A stretch of 64,000 nt of DNA from Nocardia terpenica (GCF_013186535.1 NZ_JABMCZ010000003.1:1178001-1242000); one strand, 5' to 3'. Positions 33,812-42,255 are shown, counted from the stretch's first letter. Numbers and translations are program-made. Notes: generated by a model from the letters alone, not told the origin.

Positions 33812-34734
33812 GGCGCTCCGTACATGGTCGGGGTGGGTGGGGGAGCGGACCGGGTCAGCGCCGCCAGGACGCGATCCGGGTGCACCGGTTCGGGAATCAT
33901 CTCGGTGAGCCGCACCTTGGCCAGCGTGGCGGCGGCCTCGATCTCGGTGCGGGAGGCGTCGGCCACCGCCAGGCGGCCGTCGGTGCGCATCACGGTGTCG
34001 GTGAAGCCCTGGGCGGCCAGCACGGTGGCCAGCGCGATCGGGCTGGAGGCGGCGACCACCAGGCGGTCGGGATGGCTGCGCCGCAATCGTTTCGGCGTGC
34101 CCTGGTAGACCACCGAGCCCGCGCTCAGCACGGTGATCGAGTCGGCGACGGGCAGGATCAGCGACAGGCTCTGCGAGGTGAGCAGGGTGGTGCCGCCGCG
34201 GCGGGCGTGCCGACGCAGGTGGTCGCCGAGCCAGCCGCGTTCGGCGGGGTCCAGTCCGGCGAACGGATCGTCGAGCACCAGCACCGGCGGATCGCCCAGC
34301 AGCGCGAGTGCCAGCGCCAGCCGGGTGTGCGCGCCCGGCGGCAGCGCCCGCAGCCGGACGTCGGCGACGACGTCGAGCCGGGTCAGCTCGAGCAGCGCGT
34401 CGGCGCGGTCGTCGGAAACGCCCGCGGCGGCGGCATAGACGCGCAGCTGGCCGCGCACGGTGCGGTTCGGGTGCAGCCCGCGCGGTTGCAGCATGGACCC
34501 GACACCGCGCCCCGAGCCCTCGCCCGGATCATCGATCGCCGCCGTGCCCGCACTGGGCGGCAGCAGGCCCAGCAGCATCCGCACGACAATGCTCTTCCCC
34601 GCGCCGACAGGCCCGATCAGCGCGGCCGTACTACCGTGCGGGACAGTGAAATTCACCTCCCGCACGGCATACACGCCGTCGAAGTGCCTACTCAGCCCCG
34701 CGACGGAAATAGCGGGCGCCCGCCCCGCACTCAT
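33808..34734 (-). CDS. ABC transporter ATP-binding protein with degenerate catalytic motifs
   Basis: A 308-residue ABC ATPase. Walker A is intact (LIGPVGAGKSIVVR), but the signature reads LPPGAHTRLALALALLGDP instead of LSxGxxQR, Walker B ends in Asp-Asp (VLVLDDPFAGLD) instead of Asp-Glu, and the H-switch histidine is replaced in LLTSQSLSLILPVAD. ATP could bind, but hydrolysis by the usual mechanism is doubtful. It overlaps the permease gene downstream and the EcsC gene upstream by 4 bases each, so all three are co-translated. Confidence 0.83.
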   Translation of the reverse strand: MSAGRAPAISVAGLSRHFDGVYAVREVNFTVPHGSTAALIGPVGAGKSIVVRMLLGLLPPSAGTAAIDDPGEGSGRGVGSMLQPRGLHPNRTVRGQLRVYAAAAGVSDDRADALLELTRLDVVADVRLRALPPGAHTRLALALALLGDPPVLVLDDPFAGLDPAERGWLGDHLRRHARRGGTTLLTSQSLSLILPVADSITVLSAGSVVYQGTPKRLRRSHPDRLVVAASSPIALATVLAAQGFTDTVMRTDGRLAVADASRTEIEAAATLAKVRLTEMIPEPVHPDRVLAALTRSAPPPTPTMYGAP

Positions 34735-35561
34735 CGCGGCCCGGTCGAATCATTCGGCGCGGGCAGGGGATCCACATCGATGACCATCCCCCGCCTCCCG
34801 GCACTCCCGTCCGTCGTCTTCCCGGCACTCCCATCCGTCGTCTTCCCGGCACTCCCGTCCGTTGTCATCCCGGCACTCCCGTCCGTCGTTATCCCGGCAT
34901 GCTTTTGGCCGGGATCCCACGACAGCGGAGCCGCCCCGAACGCCCCCCGCGCATTGGCGATGACGGTCTTGCCCAGCGACCGGTTGCCGAATCCGCCGAT
35001 GGCGGCGCCGATTCCGGCGGGAATCACCTTCCCGACCATGAGCACGCTGCGCTTGGCGATGAACTGCACCACGAATCGCTTGAGCAGCGAATCGTTCATT
35101 CCGCGAATACCGGGAATCCGGTTGGCCAGCAACGTGCCCCAGTTCTGCGCCGAACGCCCCACGTTCTGCTCGACGATCTGCATTCCGCTCTCGCCGAGCA
35201 CCACCGCCAGCACCAGGGCGCGGCGGCGCTCGGCGTCCTCGGGCGCGATGCCGTGCACCGCGGCGACGGCGAGGGTGAACACCGCCGACGCCTCCAGGAA
35301 GAACGCGGTCTCGGCGCTCATCGCCGCCAGCGAGGCGACGGTGCCGACCCCGGGCACCGCGGCGGTCGCGCCGACGGCGGTGCCGCTGCCGGTGACCGTG
35401 GTGAGATACTGCCGCTCCAGCCGGTCGACGATCTGCGCGGGCGACTCCTCCGGATGCGCGCGCCGCAGCCGATCGACGTACTTCGCGACCGCGGGCCCCT
35501 GCACCTTCGCCCCGTTGTCCAGCAGCGCCACCACGGCCTTCTCGAACCCGCCCTTGAACAT
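34731..35561 (-). CDS. EcsC-family protein with repeat-derived C-terminal tail
   Basis: A 276-residue protein. The core (about 1-215) has the EcsC pattern: long amphipathic and glycine-rich helices (AVGATAAVPGVGTVASLAAM, GKVIPAGIGAAIGGFGNRSLGK), which suggests membrane association; function unknown. After GAFGAAPLSWDPGQKHAG the sequence is translated hairpin element and four eight-residue repeats (TTDGSAGK type), then ends RRGMVIDVDPLPAPN. The start is the ATG at 35561 behind GAGAGGGG; it overlaps the ABC ATPase gene by ATGA. Confidence 0.8.
   Translation of the reverse strand: MFKGGFEKAVVALLDNGAKVQGPAVAKYVDRLRRAHPEESPAQIVDRLERQYLTTVTGSGTAVGATAAVPGVGTVASLAAMSAETAFFLEASAVFTLAVAAVHGIAPEDAERRRALVLAVVLGESGMQIVEQNVGRSAQNWGTLLANRIPGIRGMNDSLLKRFVVQFIAKRSVLMVGKVIPAGIGAAIGGFGNRSLGKTVIANARGAFGAAPLSWDPGQKHAGITTDGSAGMTTDGSAGKTTDGSAGKTTDGSAGRRGMVIDVDPLPAPNDSTGPR
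34796..34915. repeat. 24-bp tandem array plus hairpin element inside the EcsC gene (site 8)
   Basis: Four units of a 24-bp repeat with core CCCGGCACTCCCGTCCGTCG precede the complete element ATCCCGGC-ATGCTTTTG-GCCGGGAT at 34891-34915, which is the consensus form. Translated in frame on the minus strand. Confidence 0.92.
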
Positions 35562-35610
35562 CGGCAAACACCCCTCTCTGTATTGAATTGCGCCGCCTCC
35601 GGCGTCGCGG

Positions 35611-35708
35611 GGTTTGCGGCGCCCTGATGGCTCGTCGTTCGGCGACCGTCCGCTTGCTCCTTCGTCGCATCGCGGACGGCCACCGAACGACGAGCCGCGC
35701 CGCAAACC
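35611..35708. other. 98-base long inverted repeat in the ecsC-araC divergent gap
   Basis: Nested arms: GGTTTGCGGCGC (35611-35622) with GCGCCGCAAACC (35697-35708); GGCTCGTCGTTCGG (35629-35642) with CCGAACGACGAGCC (35683-35696); CCGTCCGC (35646-35653) with GCGGACGG (35672-35679). That gives 34 perfect pairs, one 6-nt bulge, one 3x3 internal loop and an 18-nt terminal loop. It is not related to the short hairpin family. It could be a structured leader, a double regulator site or a small mobile palindrome. Confidence 0.85.
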
Positions 35709-35828
35709 GTTGTGGCCGCCTTCGCACTATATGTACTCGCTCGAGGTGTCGACGGTGGGGTGACTGCCCCCGCCCGCGTAACGAACTGTTGGCTCGCCCG
35801 GTTCCGGCGAACGATCTACCGTTGATGC

Positions 35829-36674
35829 GTGAGTGGAGTCTCCGCGGGCGCGAGGGGTGTGCCCGATCCGCGGCTGCGACCGTACGTGGCCCGCTACGAC
35901 GGGTATCTGCTGCGCGGGTTCGCCCCCGGTTTCCACGTCGGCATGCCGATGACCTGCCTCACCGTCATCATCACCATCGACGAGCCGGTCGATGTGCCGG
36001 TCTCCTCCCATCCCGCGCAGCCGGGCGGTACCTGGGACGCCCTGGCCAGCGGGCTCACCCTGCGGCCGTGCCTGATCGCGCACCGCGGCTACCAGCACGG
36101 CATCCAGTTGGCGCTGACCCCGCTGGGGTCGCGGGCGCTGTTCGGGATGCCGGTGGCCGAACTCGGTTCGTGGGTGGTCGACCTGGCCGACCTGCTCGGT
36201 GCGCGGGTGGGCGAACTGCGCGAGCGGCTCGCGTCCACGCCGGACTGGTCGGCGCGGTTCGCCGTGCTGGACGAGATCCTGCTGCGCCGGCTCGGCGAGA
36301 TCGATCCGGACGCGAATCTGGAGCACGCCTGGCGGCTGCTCACCGCGTCCCCGCTGTCGCCGCGGGTGGGTGCGGTGGCCGACGAGATCGGTTGGAGCCG
36401 AAGGCATCTGGCCGGGCGCTTCACCGCCGAATTCGGTATCTCCCCCAAGGATGCCGCCCGGCTGGCCCGGTTCGAGGCCTCGCACCGGATGCTGCGCCGC
36501 ACCGGCCCCACCATCGCGAGCGTCGCGGCCGCCACCGGCTATTACGACCAGGCCCACATGGCCCGGGAGTGGCGCGAACTGGCCGGGATGCCGCCGTCGC
36601 AATGGCTCGCCAGCGAAGAGTTCCCATTCGTCCAAGCCCAGGACCGGGCACCCCTGGAAGGCTCGCACACATGA
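35829..36674 (+). CDS. AraC-family transcriptional regulator
   Basis: A 281-residue regulator with the DNA-binding domain at the C-terminus: two helix-turn-helix units in SPRVGAVADEIGWSRRHLAGRFTAE and TIASVAAATGYYDQAHMAREW. The N-terminal half (GVPDPRLRPYVARYDGYLLRG) resembles the DUF6597-type sensor found with VOC-protein partners. The GTG start at 35829 is supported by the upstream limit of similarity. It overlaps the VOC gene by 4 bases and probably responds to that enzyme's substrate. Confidence 0.87.
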   Translation: MSGVSAGARGVPDPRLRPYVARYDGYLLRGFAPGFHVGMPMTCLTVIITIDEPVDVPVSSHPAQPGGTWDALASGLTLRPCLIAHRGYQHGIQLALTPLGSRALFGMPVAELGSWVVDLADLLGARVGELRERLASTPDWSARFAVLDEILLRRLGEIDPDANLEHAWRLLTASPLSPRVGAVADEIGWSRRHLAGRFTAEFGISPKDAARLARFEASHRMLRRTGPTIASVAAATGYYDQAHMAREWRELAGMPPSQWLASEEFPFVQAQDRAPLEGSHT

Positions 36675-37099
36675 GCGAAGAAACCGCAACCACCAGTTCC
36701 ACCCGCACCTCGACGCCGATCTGGCCCACCTTCGTCTACCGCGACGCCGCGGCCGCGATCGACTTCCTGATCCGCGCCTTCGGTTTCACCGAACTGGCCC
36801 GCTACACCGACGGCGACGTCATCGCGCACGCCGAACTCGCCTGGCCGGGCGGCGGCGGCATCATGCTCGGCCAGCAGCGCCCCGACATGGCCCTGCACGA
36901 CCACCCCGCCGGAACCGGCTCGACCTACATCGTCGTAGACGACCCCGACGGCCTCTACCACCGCGCCAAATCCGCAGGCGCCACCATCACCCGCGAACCC
37001 GTAGACCAGGACTACGGCTCCCGAGAATTCACCTGCCGCGACCCCGAAGGCGCCTACTGGACCTTCGGCACCTACGCGGGCGCCACCGGGGAGAAGTGA
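36671..37099 (+). CDS. VOC-family (glyoxalase/bleomycin-resistance fold) protein
   Basis: A 142-residue protein of two beta-alpha-beta-beta-beta units. Typical features are PTFVYRDAAAAIDFLIRAFGF at the start, GGIMLGQQRP in the middle and REFTCRDPEGAYWTFGTY at the end. It has the length and pattern of PhnB-like members; metal ligands cannot be assigned with certainty. Its ATG overlaps the araC stop (ATGA), and its own TGA is directly followed by a hairpin element. Confidence 0.85.
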   Translation: MSEETATTSSTRTSTPIWPTFVYRDAAAAIDFLIRAFGFTELARYTDGDVIAHAELAWPGGGGIMLGQQRPDMALHDHPAGTGSTYIVVDDPDGLYHRAKSAGATITREPVDQDYGSREFTCRDPEGAYWTFGTYAGATGEK

Positions 37100-37640
37100 T
37101 CCCGGCCAAAAACACGCCGGGGTGACGAATGGTCCGCGTGCTGGGGTGACGAATGGTCCGCGTGCTGGGGTGACGAATGGTCCGCGTGCTGGGGTGACGA
37201 ATGGTCCGCGTGCTGGGGTGACGAATGGTCCGCGTGCTGGGGTGACGAATGGTCCGCGTGCTGGGGTGACGAATGGTCCGCGTGCCGGGATGGCGAATGG
37301 TCCGCGTGCTGGGGTGACGAATGGTCCGCGTGCTGGGGTGACGAATGGTCCGCGTGCCGGGATGGCGAACGGTCCGCGTGCTGGGGTGACGAATGGTCCG
37401 CGTGCTGGGGTGACGAATGGTCCGCGTGCCGGGATGGCGAACGGTCCGCGTGCTGGGGTGACGAATGGTCCGCGTGCTGGGGTGACGAATGGTCCGCGTG
37501 CCGGGGTGACGAATGGTCCGCGTGCCGGGGTGACGAACGGTCCGCGTGCCGGGGTGACGAACGGTCCGCACGCCGGGATGACAAAGGGTCGGCGTGCCGG
37601 GATGGCGAACGTCGGTACGCCGGAATGGCGTTCCGGATGC
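37099..37640. repeat. Large 24-bp tandem array after the VOC gene (site 9)
   Basis: An element ATCCCGGC-CAAAAACAC-GCCGGGG at 37099-37122 starts an array of about 20 units with core TGACGAATGGTCCGCGTGC (24-bp period), degenerating at the far end. Units 7, 10 and 13 share the variant GTGCCGGGATGGCG, so part of the array also has a 72-bp period. Both strands are open (MTNGPRAGV and TRTIRHPS repeats), but this follows from the 24-bp period and is not evidence for a gene. Confidence 0.93.
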
Positions 37641-37686
37641 GTTCGAGCACACCGTCTTTCGTGCGTTAGTTGGGCGTGCGCGTACG

Positions 37687-37822
37687 TTCCGGCGTGCGAA
37701 CTGCTGATTTCCCGGCGTGCGAACTGCTGATTTCCCGGCAGGTGAGCTTCTATTTTCCGGCGTGCGAGCCTCTATTTCCCGGCGTGTGAATCTCTATTTT
37801 CCCGGCGTGCTTTTGGCCGGGA
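37687..37822. repeat. 23-bp array ending in hairpin element (site 10)
   Basis: Five diverging units of about 23 bp (core CCGGCGTGCGAACTGCTGATTTC, later CCGGCGTGCGAGCCTCTATTTC) end in the element TCCCGGC-GTGCTTTTG-GCCGGGA at 37800-37822. The element encodes the last residues of the quinone-reductase gene on the minus strand. Period 23 is not a codon multiple, in line with its mostly non-coding position. Confidence 0.85.
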
Positions 37823-38819
37823 CCCGTTCGGTTTCCTTTGGCGGCGGGGGAGGGGTGCCTTCGCCGAAGGGGGTGCCGGGGAGGGATTCTCGGCCGTGGG
37901 GGGTTAGCCAGGGGGAGAGGTCGGGGCCCTTGGGGACTATGCGGGTGGGGTTTATGTCGGCGTGGACCATGTAGTAGTGCTGTTTGATCTGGGTGAAGTC
38001 GACCGTGTCGCCGAAGCCGGGGGTTTGGAAGAGGTCGCGGGCGTAGGCCCACAGGACGGGGAGCTCGGTGAGTTTGCTGCGGTTGCATTTGAAGTGGCCG
38101 TGGTACACCGGGTCGAAGCGGACCAGCGTGGTGAACAGCCGGACGTCCGCCTCGGTGATGGTGTCGCCCACCAGGTAGCGCCGCGTGGCCAGGCGGTCGG
38201 ACAACCAGTCCAGCGCGGTGAACAACCGGTCGTAGGCGGCGTCGTAGGCATCCTGGCTGCCCGCGAAACCGCAGCGGTACACGCCATTGTTGACCTCGGT
38301 GTACACCCGGCGGTTCACCGCGTCGATCTCCGCGCGTAGCGGCTCCGGATACAGCCGCGGCGCGCCCGGCCGGTGCAATCGCGTCCATTCGGTGGCGAAA
38401 TCGAGTGTCATCTGCGCGAAGTCGTTGGTGACCACCTGCCCGGTCGCCACCTCCACCAGGGCCGGGACCGTGATCCCGCGCGGATAGCCGGGGAACCGCT
38501 TCAGATACGCGTCCCGCAGGAACGCGATGCCCAGCACCGGATCCACCCCGCCCGGATCCAGATCGAATGTCCAGCTGCGCTTGTCGTGCGTCGGCCCGCA
38601 CAGCCCCAGCGGCAACACATCCTCAAGCCCGAGCAGCCGCCGCACGATGAGGGTGCGATTGGCCCACGGGCAGGCCCGGGCCGCGATCAGCCGGTAGCGC
38701 CCCGGCTCGACCGGATATCCGTCGCGCCCGTCGGCGGTGATCCGGGTGGTGATGTAGGTGGTATCGCGCTTGAACTCGCCGGGCTCCACATAGGTGCCGC
38801 TCTCGGACGCCGTGCTCAC
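37794..38819 (-). CDS. Glutathionyl-hydroquinone-reductase-like protein (YqjG/ECM4 family of GSTs)
   Basis: A 341-residue protein of the xi-class GST family. The active cysteine lies in the characteristic AARACPWANRTLIVRRLLGL motif; the C-terminal domain has TEADVRLFTTLVRFDPVYHGHFKCN, also family-typical. In E. coli such enzymes reduce glutathionyl-hydroquinones; actinobacteria use mycothiol instead of glutathione, so the partner thiol is probably different. The start is a GTG at 38819, giving VSTASESGTYVEPGEF. The last residues (VPAKSTPGK) come from a hairpin element. Confidence 0.88.
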   Translation of the reverse strand: MSTASESGTYVEPGEFKRDTTYITTRITADGRDGYPVEPGRYRLIAARACPWANRTLIVRRLLGLEDVLPLGLCGPTHDKRSWTFDLDPGGVDPVLGIAFLRDAYLKRFPGYPRGITVPALVEVATGQVVTNDFAQMTLDFATEWTRLHRPGAPRLYPEPLRAEIDAVNRRVYTEVNNGVYRCGFAGSQDAYDAAYDRLFTALDWLSDRLATRRYLVGDTITEADVRLFTTLVRFDPVYHGHFKCNRSKLTELPVLWAYARDLFQTPGFGDTVDFTQIKQHYYMVHADINPTRIVPKGPDLSPWLTPHGRESLPGTPFGEGTPPPPPKETERVPAKSTPGK

Positions 38820-38871
38820 CGCACAAGTTTGACATGTTCCGTATCCCGTCCACGGCACATAGATTCGGATC

Positions 38872-39666
38872 ATGAGCGATGCGAAACCCACCCGCCTGGA
38901 ACGCACCAGCACCGAGAAGGGCGCCGAACTGGCGGTCCTCACCCTCGACAATCCACCCCTGAACCTGTTCGACAAGGCGCTGCTCGAGTCGCTCGCCGCC
39001 GACATCGCCGAGCTCACCGCCGCCCCGCCGCGCGCGGTGCTGCTGCGGGCCGAGGGCAAGGTGGTGTCCGGCGGCGTGGACGTGCACGTCTTCGACGGCC
39101 TGTCGGTGGCCGAGGGCGCGCAGCTGTGGCGCACCCTGTTCGAGCGGATCATCCACCCCCTCGAGGCGCTGCCGTGCCCGGTGGTGTTCGCCGCGCACGG
39201 CCTGACCCTGACCGCCGCCTTCGAGATCGCCCTCGCCTGCGACATCCTGCTGGCCGGACCGAAGGCGAAGTTCGGCCTGGTGGAGACCGTGGTCGGGCTG
39301 ACCCCGTCGATGGGCGGCCCGCAGCGGCTGGCCGAGCGCGCCGGGTCGGGCCGCGCCCGCGAGTTCGTCATGACCGGCGATCTCTACGGCGCGGCCACCC
39401 TCGCCGAGTGGGGCGTGGTCAACGCGGTGCACGACGATGTCGACGAGGCGGCCCGGGCGCTGGTCGCGCGGCTGGCCGACGGCCCGACCCGGGCGCACGC
39501 GGCGACCAAGCAGATCATCGCGGCCTGGCGGTCCGGCGGTGTGGCACATGCGGATTCGGTGACCCCGGAGGTCTCCGGCGAGCTGTTCGGCACCGAGGAT
39601 CTGCGCGGCGCGGTGCGCAGCTTCCTCGACGTGGGGCCGGGGAAGGCGACCTACACCGGCCGGTGA
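38872..39666 (+). CDS. Enoyl-CoA hydratase/isomerase family protein
   Basis: A 264-residue crotonase-fold protein. The oxyanion-hole segments are AEGKVVSGGVDVHVF and FAAHGLTLTAAFEIALACD; in a true hydratase the first usually reads F(S/C)AGxD. The usual catalytic glutamate pair is not obvious: one position falls in TLTAAFEIA and the second in FGLVETVVGLTP (Glu present). It may be an isomerase, hydrolase or hydratase. It is divergent from the quinone-reductase gene and 95 bases ahead of the adenylating-enzyme gene. Confidence 0.82.
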   Translation: MSDAKPTRLERTSTEKGAELAVLTLDNPPLNLFDKALLESLAADIAELTAAPPRAVLLRAEGKVVSGGVDVHVFDGLSVAEGAQLWRTLFERIIHPLEALPCPVVFAAHGLTLTAAFEIALACDILLAGPKAKFGLVETVVGLTPSMGGPQRLAERAGSGRAREFVMTGDLYGAATLAEWGVVNAVHDDVDEAARALVARLADGPTRAHAATKQIIAAWRSGGVAHADSVTPEVSGELFGTEDLRGAVRSFLDVGPGKATYTGR

Positions 39667-39760
39667 CGGGCGCGGACACGTGCGCCGCCTAGCCACCGAA
39701 CATGTGAGGTGCGTCATATAGTCACAGGTGCCTGGCGGATCGAGGCACTCGGAGGGACAC

Positions 39761-40987
39761 ATGGCGCAGCTGCTCGTCGAATATCCACTGCCGCGAAATC
39801 CGTGGTGCGCCAACCCGGTCGCCCGCGGCGCCGACGGCGTGCTGCGCTACGGCAATCTCAACCCGGCGCTCACCGAACTGCTGGACACGCAGGTGCACGC
39901 CTTCGCCACCCGTGAGGCCGTGGTCGAGATCGGCGGGCCGCGACTGACCTACCGGGAGCTGTGGCACACCGCCTCGCGCATCGCGGGCGGACTCCAGGAG
40001 CACGGCATCGGTTACGGCGACCGGGTCGCGGTGCGGATGCCGGTCGGGGCGCGCTGGGTGCAGGCGTTCCTCGGCGCGCTGCTGTCCGGCGCGGTCCCGG
40101 TGCTGGTGCACGACCGACTACCCGAAGCCGTTGCGGCGCAGGTCCTCATCGACAGCGCCGCGGATTTCGTGCTGGACGGCGACGGGCTGCCCGACGGGGC
40201 GGCGTTCATCGACGACGGCGCCTCGCTGAGCGAACTGGCCCTGCTCTGCTACACCAGCGGCGGTGTGGGACCGGGGGATTCGGCCCGCCCCAAGGGGGTG
40301 GAGCTGACCAACGAGAATCTGCTGTCCGCGATCCGCTCCATGGTCGGCGCGCTCGATCTGCCCACCGACGGGCTGCGCAACCTGGTGCTGCCGCCGCTCG
40401 CGCACGCCAGCGGCTGCGTCGATCAGCTGCTGCCGACCTTCGCTGTCGGCGGCACCGTGGTGCTCGCCCCCGATCCGGCGGTGGTCGCGGAAACCATTGT
40501 GGCCGAACGGATCGACATGGTGTCGGCGACGCCACGCATCTTCGCCGGTCTGCTGCCCGCGCTGGCCGGTCTGCGCGCCGAGGGCGTGCGGCAGGTGTGC
40601 AGCGCCGGGCACCGCGCCGAACTCGCCGCCGCCGACCCCGGCACCGCCGAGGTCGTGCACACGGCCCTGCGCGAGGTCTTCCCGCTGGCGCGCCAGTGGT
40701 CGGTGTGGGGCGCCACCGAAACCAGCGGCATCGGCCTGGCCCTGCCCGCGAATGCCGACCGGCCCGCCCGCGACCTGCTCGGATTCCCCTTCGGCGGAAC
40801 CGAATTGGCCCTGTGGGGCCCGCACGCCGCCGCCGGCCGCGGCGAACTCCTCTGCCGCGGCCCCAACGTCACCCACCGCTACTGGAACGACCCTCAGACC
40901 ACCGAATCCCGTTTCACCGGAACCTGGTTCCGCACCGGCAACCACGTCAGCATCGACACCGACGGCCTGGTCCACCGAGCCGACTGA
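39761..40987 (+). CDS. AMP-binding (ANL superfamily) protein lacking the C-terminal domain
   Basis: A 408-residue adenylating-enzyme homologue. The N-terminal domain is recognisable: RLTYRELWHTASRIAGGL, LPPLAHASGCVDQLLP, QWSVWGATETSG (A5), FRTGNHVSIDTDGLVHRAD (A7/A8). The protein stops exactly at the hinge, so the roughly 100-residue C-terminal domain with the catalytic lysine is missing. The phosphate loop is also abnormal: TSGGVGPGDSARPKG replaces TSGTTGxPKG. A repeat array begins about 25 bases after the stop. Full adenylation is unlikely; it may be a decayed or binding-only protein. Confidence 0.8.
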   Translation: MAQLLVEYPLPRNPWCANPVARGADGVLRYGNLNPALTELLDTQVHAFATREAVVEIGGPRLTYRELWHTASRIAGGLQEHGIGYGDRVAVRMPVGARWVQAFLGALLSGAVPVLVHDRLPEAVAAQVLIDSAADFVLDGDGLPDGAAFIDDGASLSELALLCYTSGGVGPGDSARPKGVELTNENLLSAIRSMVGALDLPTDGLRNLVLPPLAHASGCVDQLLPTFAVGGTVVLAPDPAVVAETIVAERIDMVSATPRIFAGLLPALAGLRAEGVRQVCSAGHRAELAAADPGTAEVVHTALREVFPLARQWSVWGATETSGIGLALPANADRPARDLLGFPFGGTELALWGPHAAAGRGELLCRGPNVTHRYWNDPQTTESRFTGTWFRTGNHVSIDTDGLVHRAD

Positions 40988-41009
40988 TGGTCCCGAATCC
41001 ACCGCGCTG

Positions 41010-41096
41010 ATCCCGGCGTGTCCCTGTTCCCGGCGCGTCTCACCCCTGTCCCCGGCGTGCGTCCCGCCCCTGTCCCCGGCGTGCTTTTGGCCGGGG
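41010..41096. repeat. Degenerate tandem units plus hairpin element (site 11)
   Basis: Three irregular units containing CCCCGGCGTG lead into the element CCCCGGC-GTGCTTTTG-GCCGGGG at 41074-41096. It fills the gap between the truncated adenylating-enzyme gene and the convergent phosphatase gene, whose stop follows three bases later. Confidence 0.85.
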
Positions 41097-41099
41097 CCA

Positions 41100-41843
41100 T
41101 CAGTCCAGCAGCCGCTGCTTCAACTCGTTGCGCAACTCGTCATGAAGCCCGATGCTCGCGAGGTAGCCCTCGAGGTCGCCGTACACCCGCTGCATGGAAT
41201 CCGTGCCCGCGCCGAGATATTCGGGGCTGACCCCGAGGACCTCGGGGGGAAGGACCGCGCGCCCACCGGAATTCAGCTCCACGTCGGCGCGCAGGGCGTC
41301 GACGGCGTCGTTGCTGCGCAGAAAGTCTTCCAGCACTTCCGATTCCGCGATGCCGACCGCGCGCAGCAGGGTCGCGATGGCCCAGCCGGTGCGGTCCTTG
41401 CCCGCCGCGCAGTGCACCAGCACCGCGCCGTCGCCGCGCACGATCGACTCCGCGATCCGGGTGATCGCCACTCCCGCCTCGGGCATGGTGGGGAAGCTGC
41501 GGTACACCTGCAGCATCTCCGTCCAGCCGTCGTTGTACACCACCTCGTGCGGCGGCTTGCGACCGATCCCCGAATCGAACGGCGACAGCTCGAGTTCCAC
41601 GCCCGGCGGTAGCACATCGGCTCCGAGGTATCGGATTTCGTCCGGTCCGCGCAGATCGTGGACCGTCGCCACGCCGACGCCCCGCAGGCGATCCTTGCCC
41701 GTGCAGTCGAGCCGGCACAGATGCGCCGACCGCATCAGCACCCCGCTGCGCAGTCGGCTACCACTCGAGGTGTGCAAGCCGCCGACATCGCGGTAGTTGA
41801 AGGAACCGGAGAGCAGGTACTGGTCGGGTCGCGCGGCTGTCAC
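41100..41843 (-). CDS. PtpB-like tyrosine/lipid phosphatase
   Basis: A 247-residue phosphatase with the family start SGSFNYRDVGGLHTSSG and the P-loop VHCAAGKDRTGWA (Cys nucleophile, Arg at the end). The extended CxxGKDRT signature, with Lys and Asp after the cysteine, is that of PtpB-type triple-specificity phosphatases, which act on phosphotyrosine, phosphoserine and phosphoinositides. The start is a GTG at 41843. M. tuberculosis PtpB is secreted and acts in the host cell; no signal is visible here. Confidence 0.88.
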   Translation of the reverse strand: MTAARPDQYLLSGSFNYRDVGGLHTSSGSRLRSGVLMRSAHLCRLDCTGKDRLRGVGVATVHDLRGPDEIRYLGADVLPPGVELELSPFDSGIGRKPPHEVVYNDGWTEMLQVYRSFPTMPEAGVAITRIAESIVRGDGAVLVHCAAGKDRTGWAIATLLRAVGIAESEVLEDFLRSNDAVDALRADVELNSGGRAVLPPEVLGVSPEYLGAGTDSMQRVYGDLEGYLASIGLHDELRNELKQRLLD

Positions 41844-42255
41844 AGATCAAGGCTATCGGCCGATCGGTATCACCGAGGTGTCGTTCTCCGATCGAACCAG
41901 CGAAACCCGAGTGGCGCGATGGTACCGGTCGGCGTGTGTGTTCCGACACACCGATTCGGTGTCGTGACCTGCGCGCATATAGACTCTTTGTCCGGTTTCG
42001 GAGACGATCCGACGGGTTGCTGCCGAGGTGGCCGCCGGTATCCAGCGAGTCGCTGCCTGATACCGAAGGAGTAACAAAACATTCTTTCAGTACGGAATAG
42101 CCCGCTTAACCTGGTCTACCTCCCCGTAAACCCTCTACCATTGATAAATGTTGAACGGGTGACCGGGTTGGTGCTCGGGGCGATCATCGAAGATCTGCCG
42201 CCCGTCGGAGCCGCGCAGGCGAGGTGCGCGCGCTCTTTGCCCGAGGGAGTCGTCG
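41844..42255. other. 412-base gap without a supported gene; two small palindromes
   Basis: No coding frame is supported. Two inverted repeats built on ACCGA are seen: TCGGT-ATC-ACCGA (41864-41876) just upstream of the phosphatase start, and ACACCGA-T-TCGGTGT (41948-41962). They could be operator sites for one regulator. The stretch 42060-42150 is comparatively AT-rich and may hold the promoter of the 42256 gene. Confidence 0.5.

Noticed and set aside
37099..37640. A CRISPR array
   Set aside because: The units are directly adjacent with a 24-bp period and no unique spacers, no cas gene is near, and variants occur within the repeat itself. It is a tandem minisatellite.
37122..37730. Open frames of about 190-207 codons on both strands of the 37-kb array as real repetitive proteins
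   Set aside because: They arise because the 24-bp period is a codon multiple. They lack ribosome-binding sites, start in the middle of repeats and have no similarity outside them.
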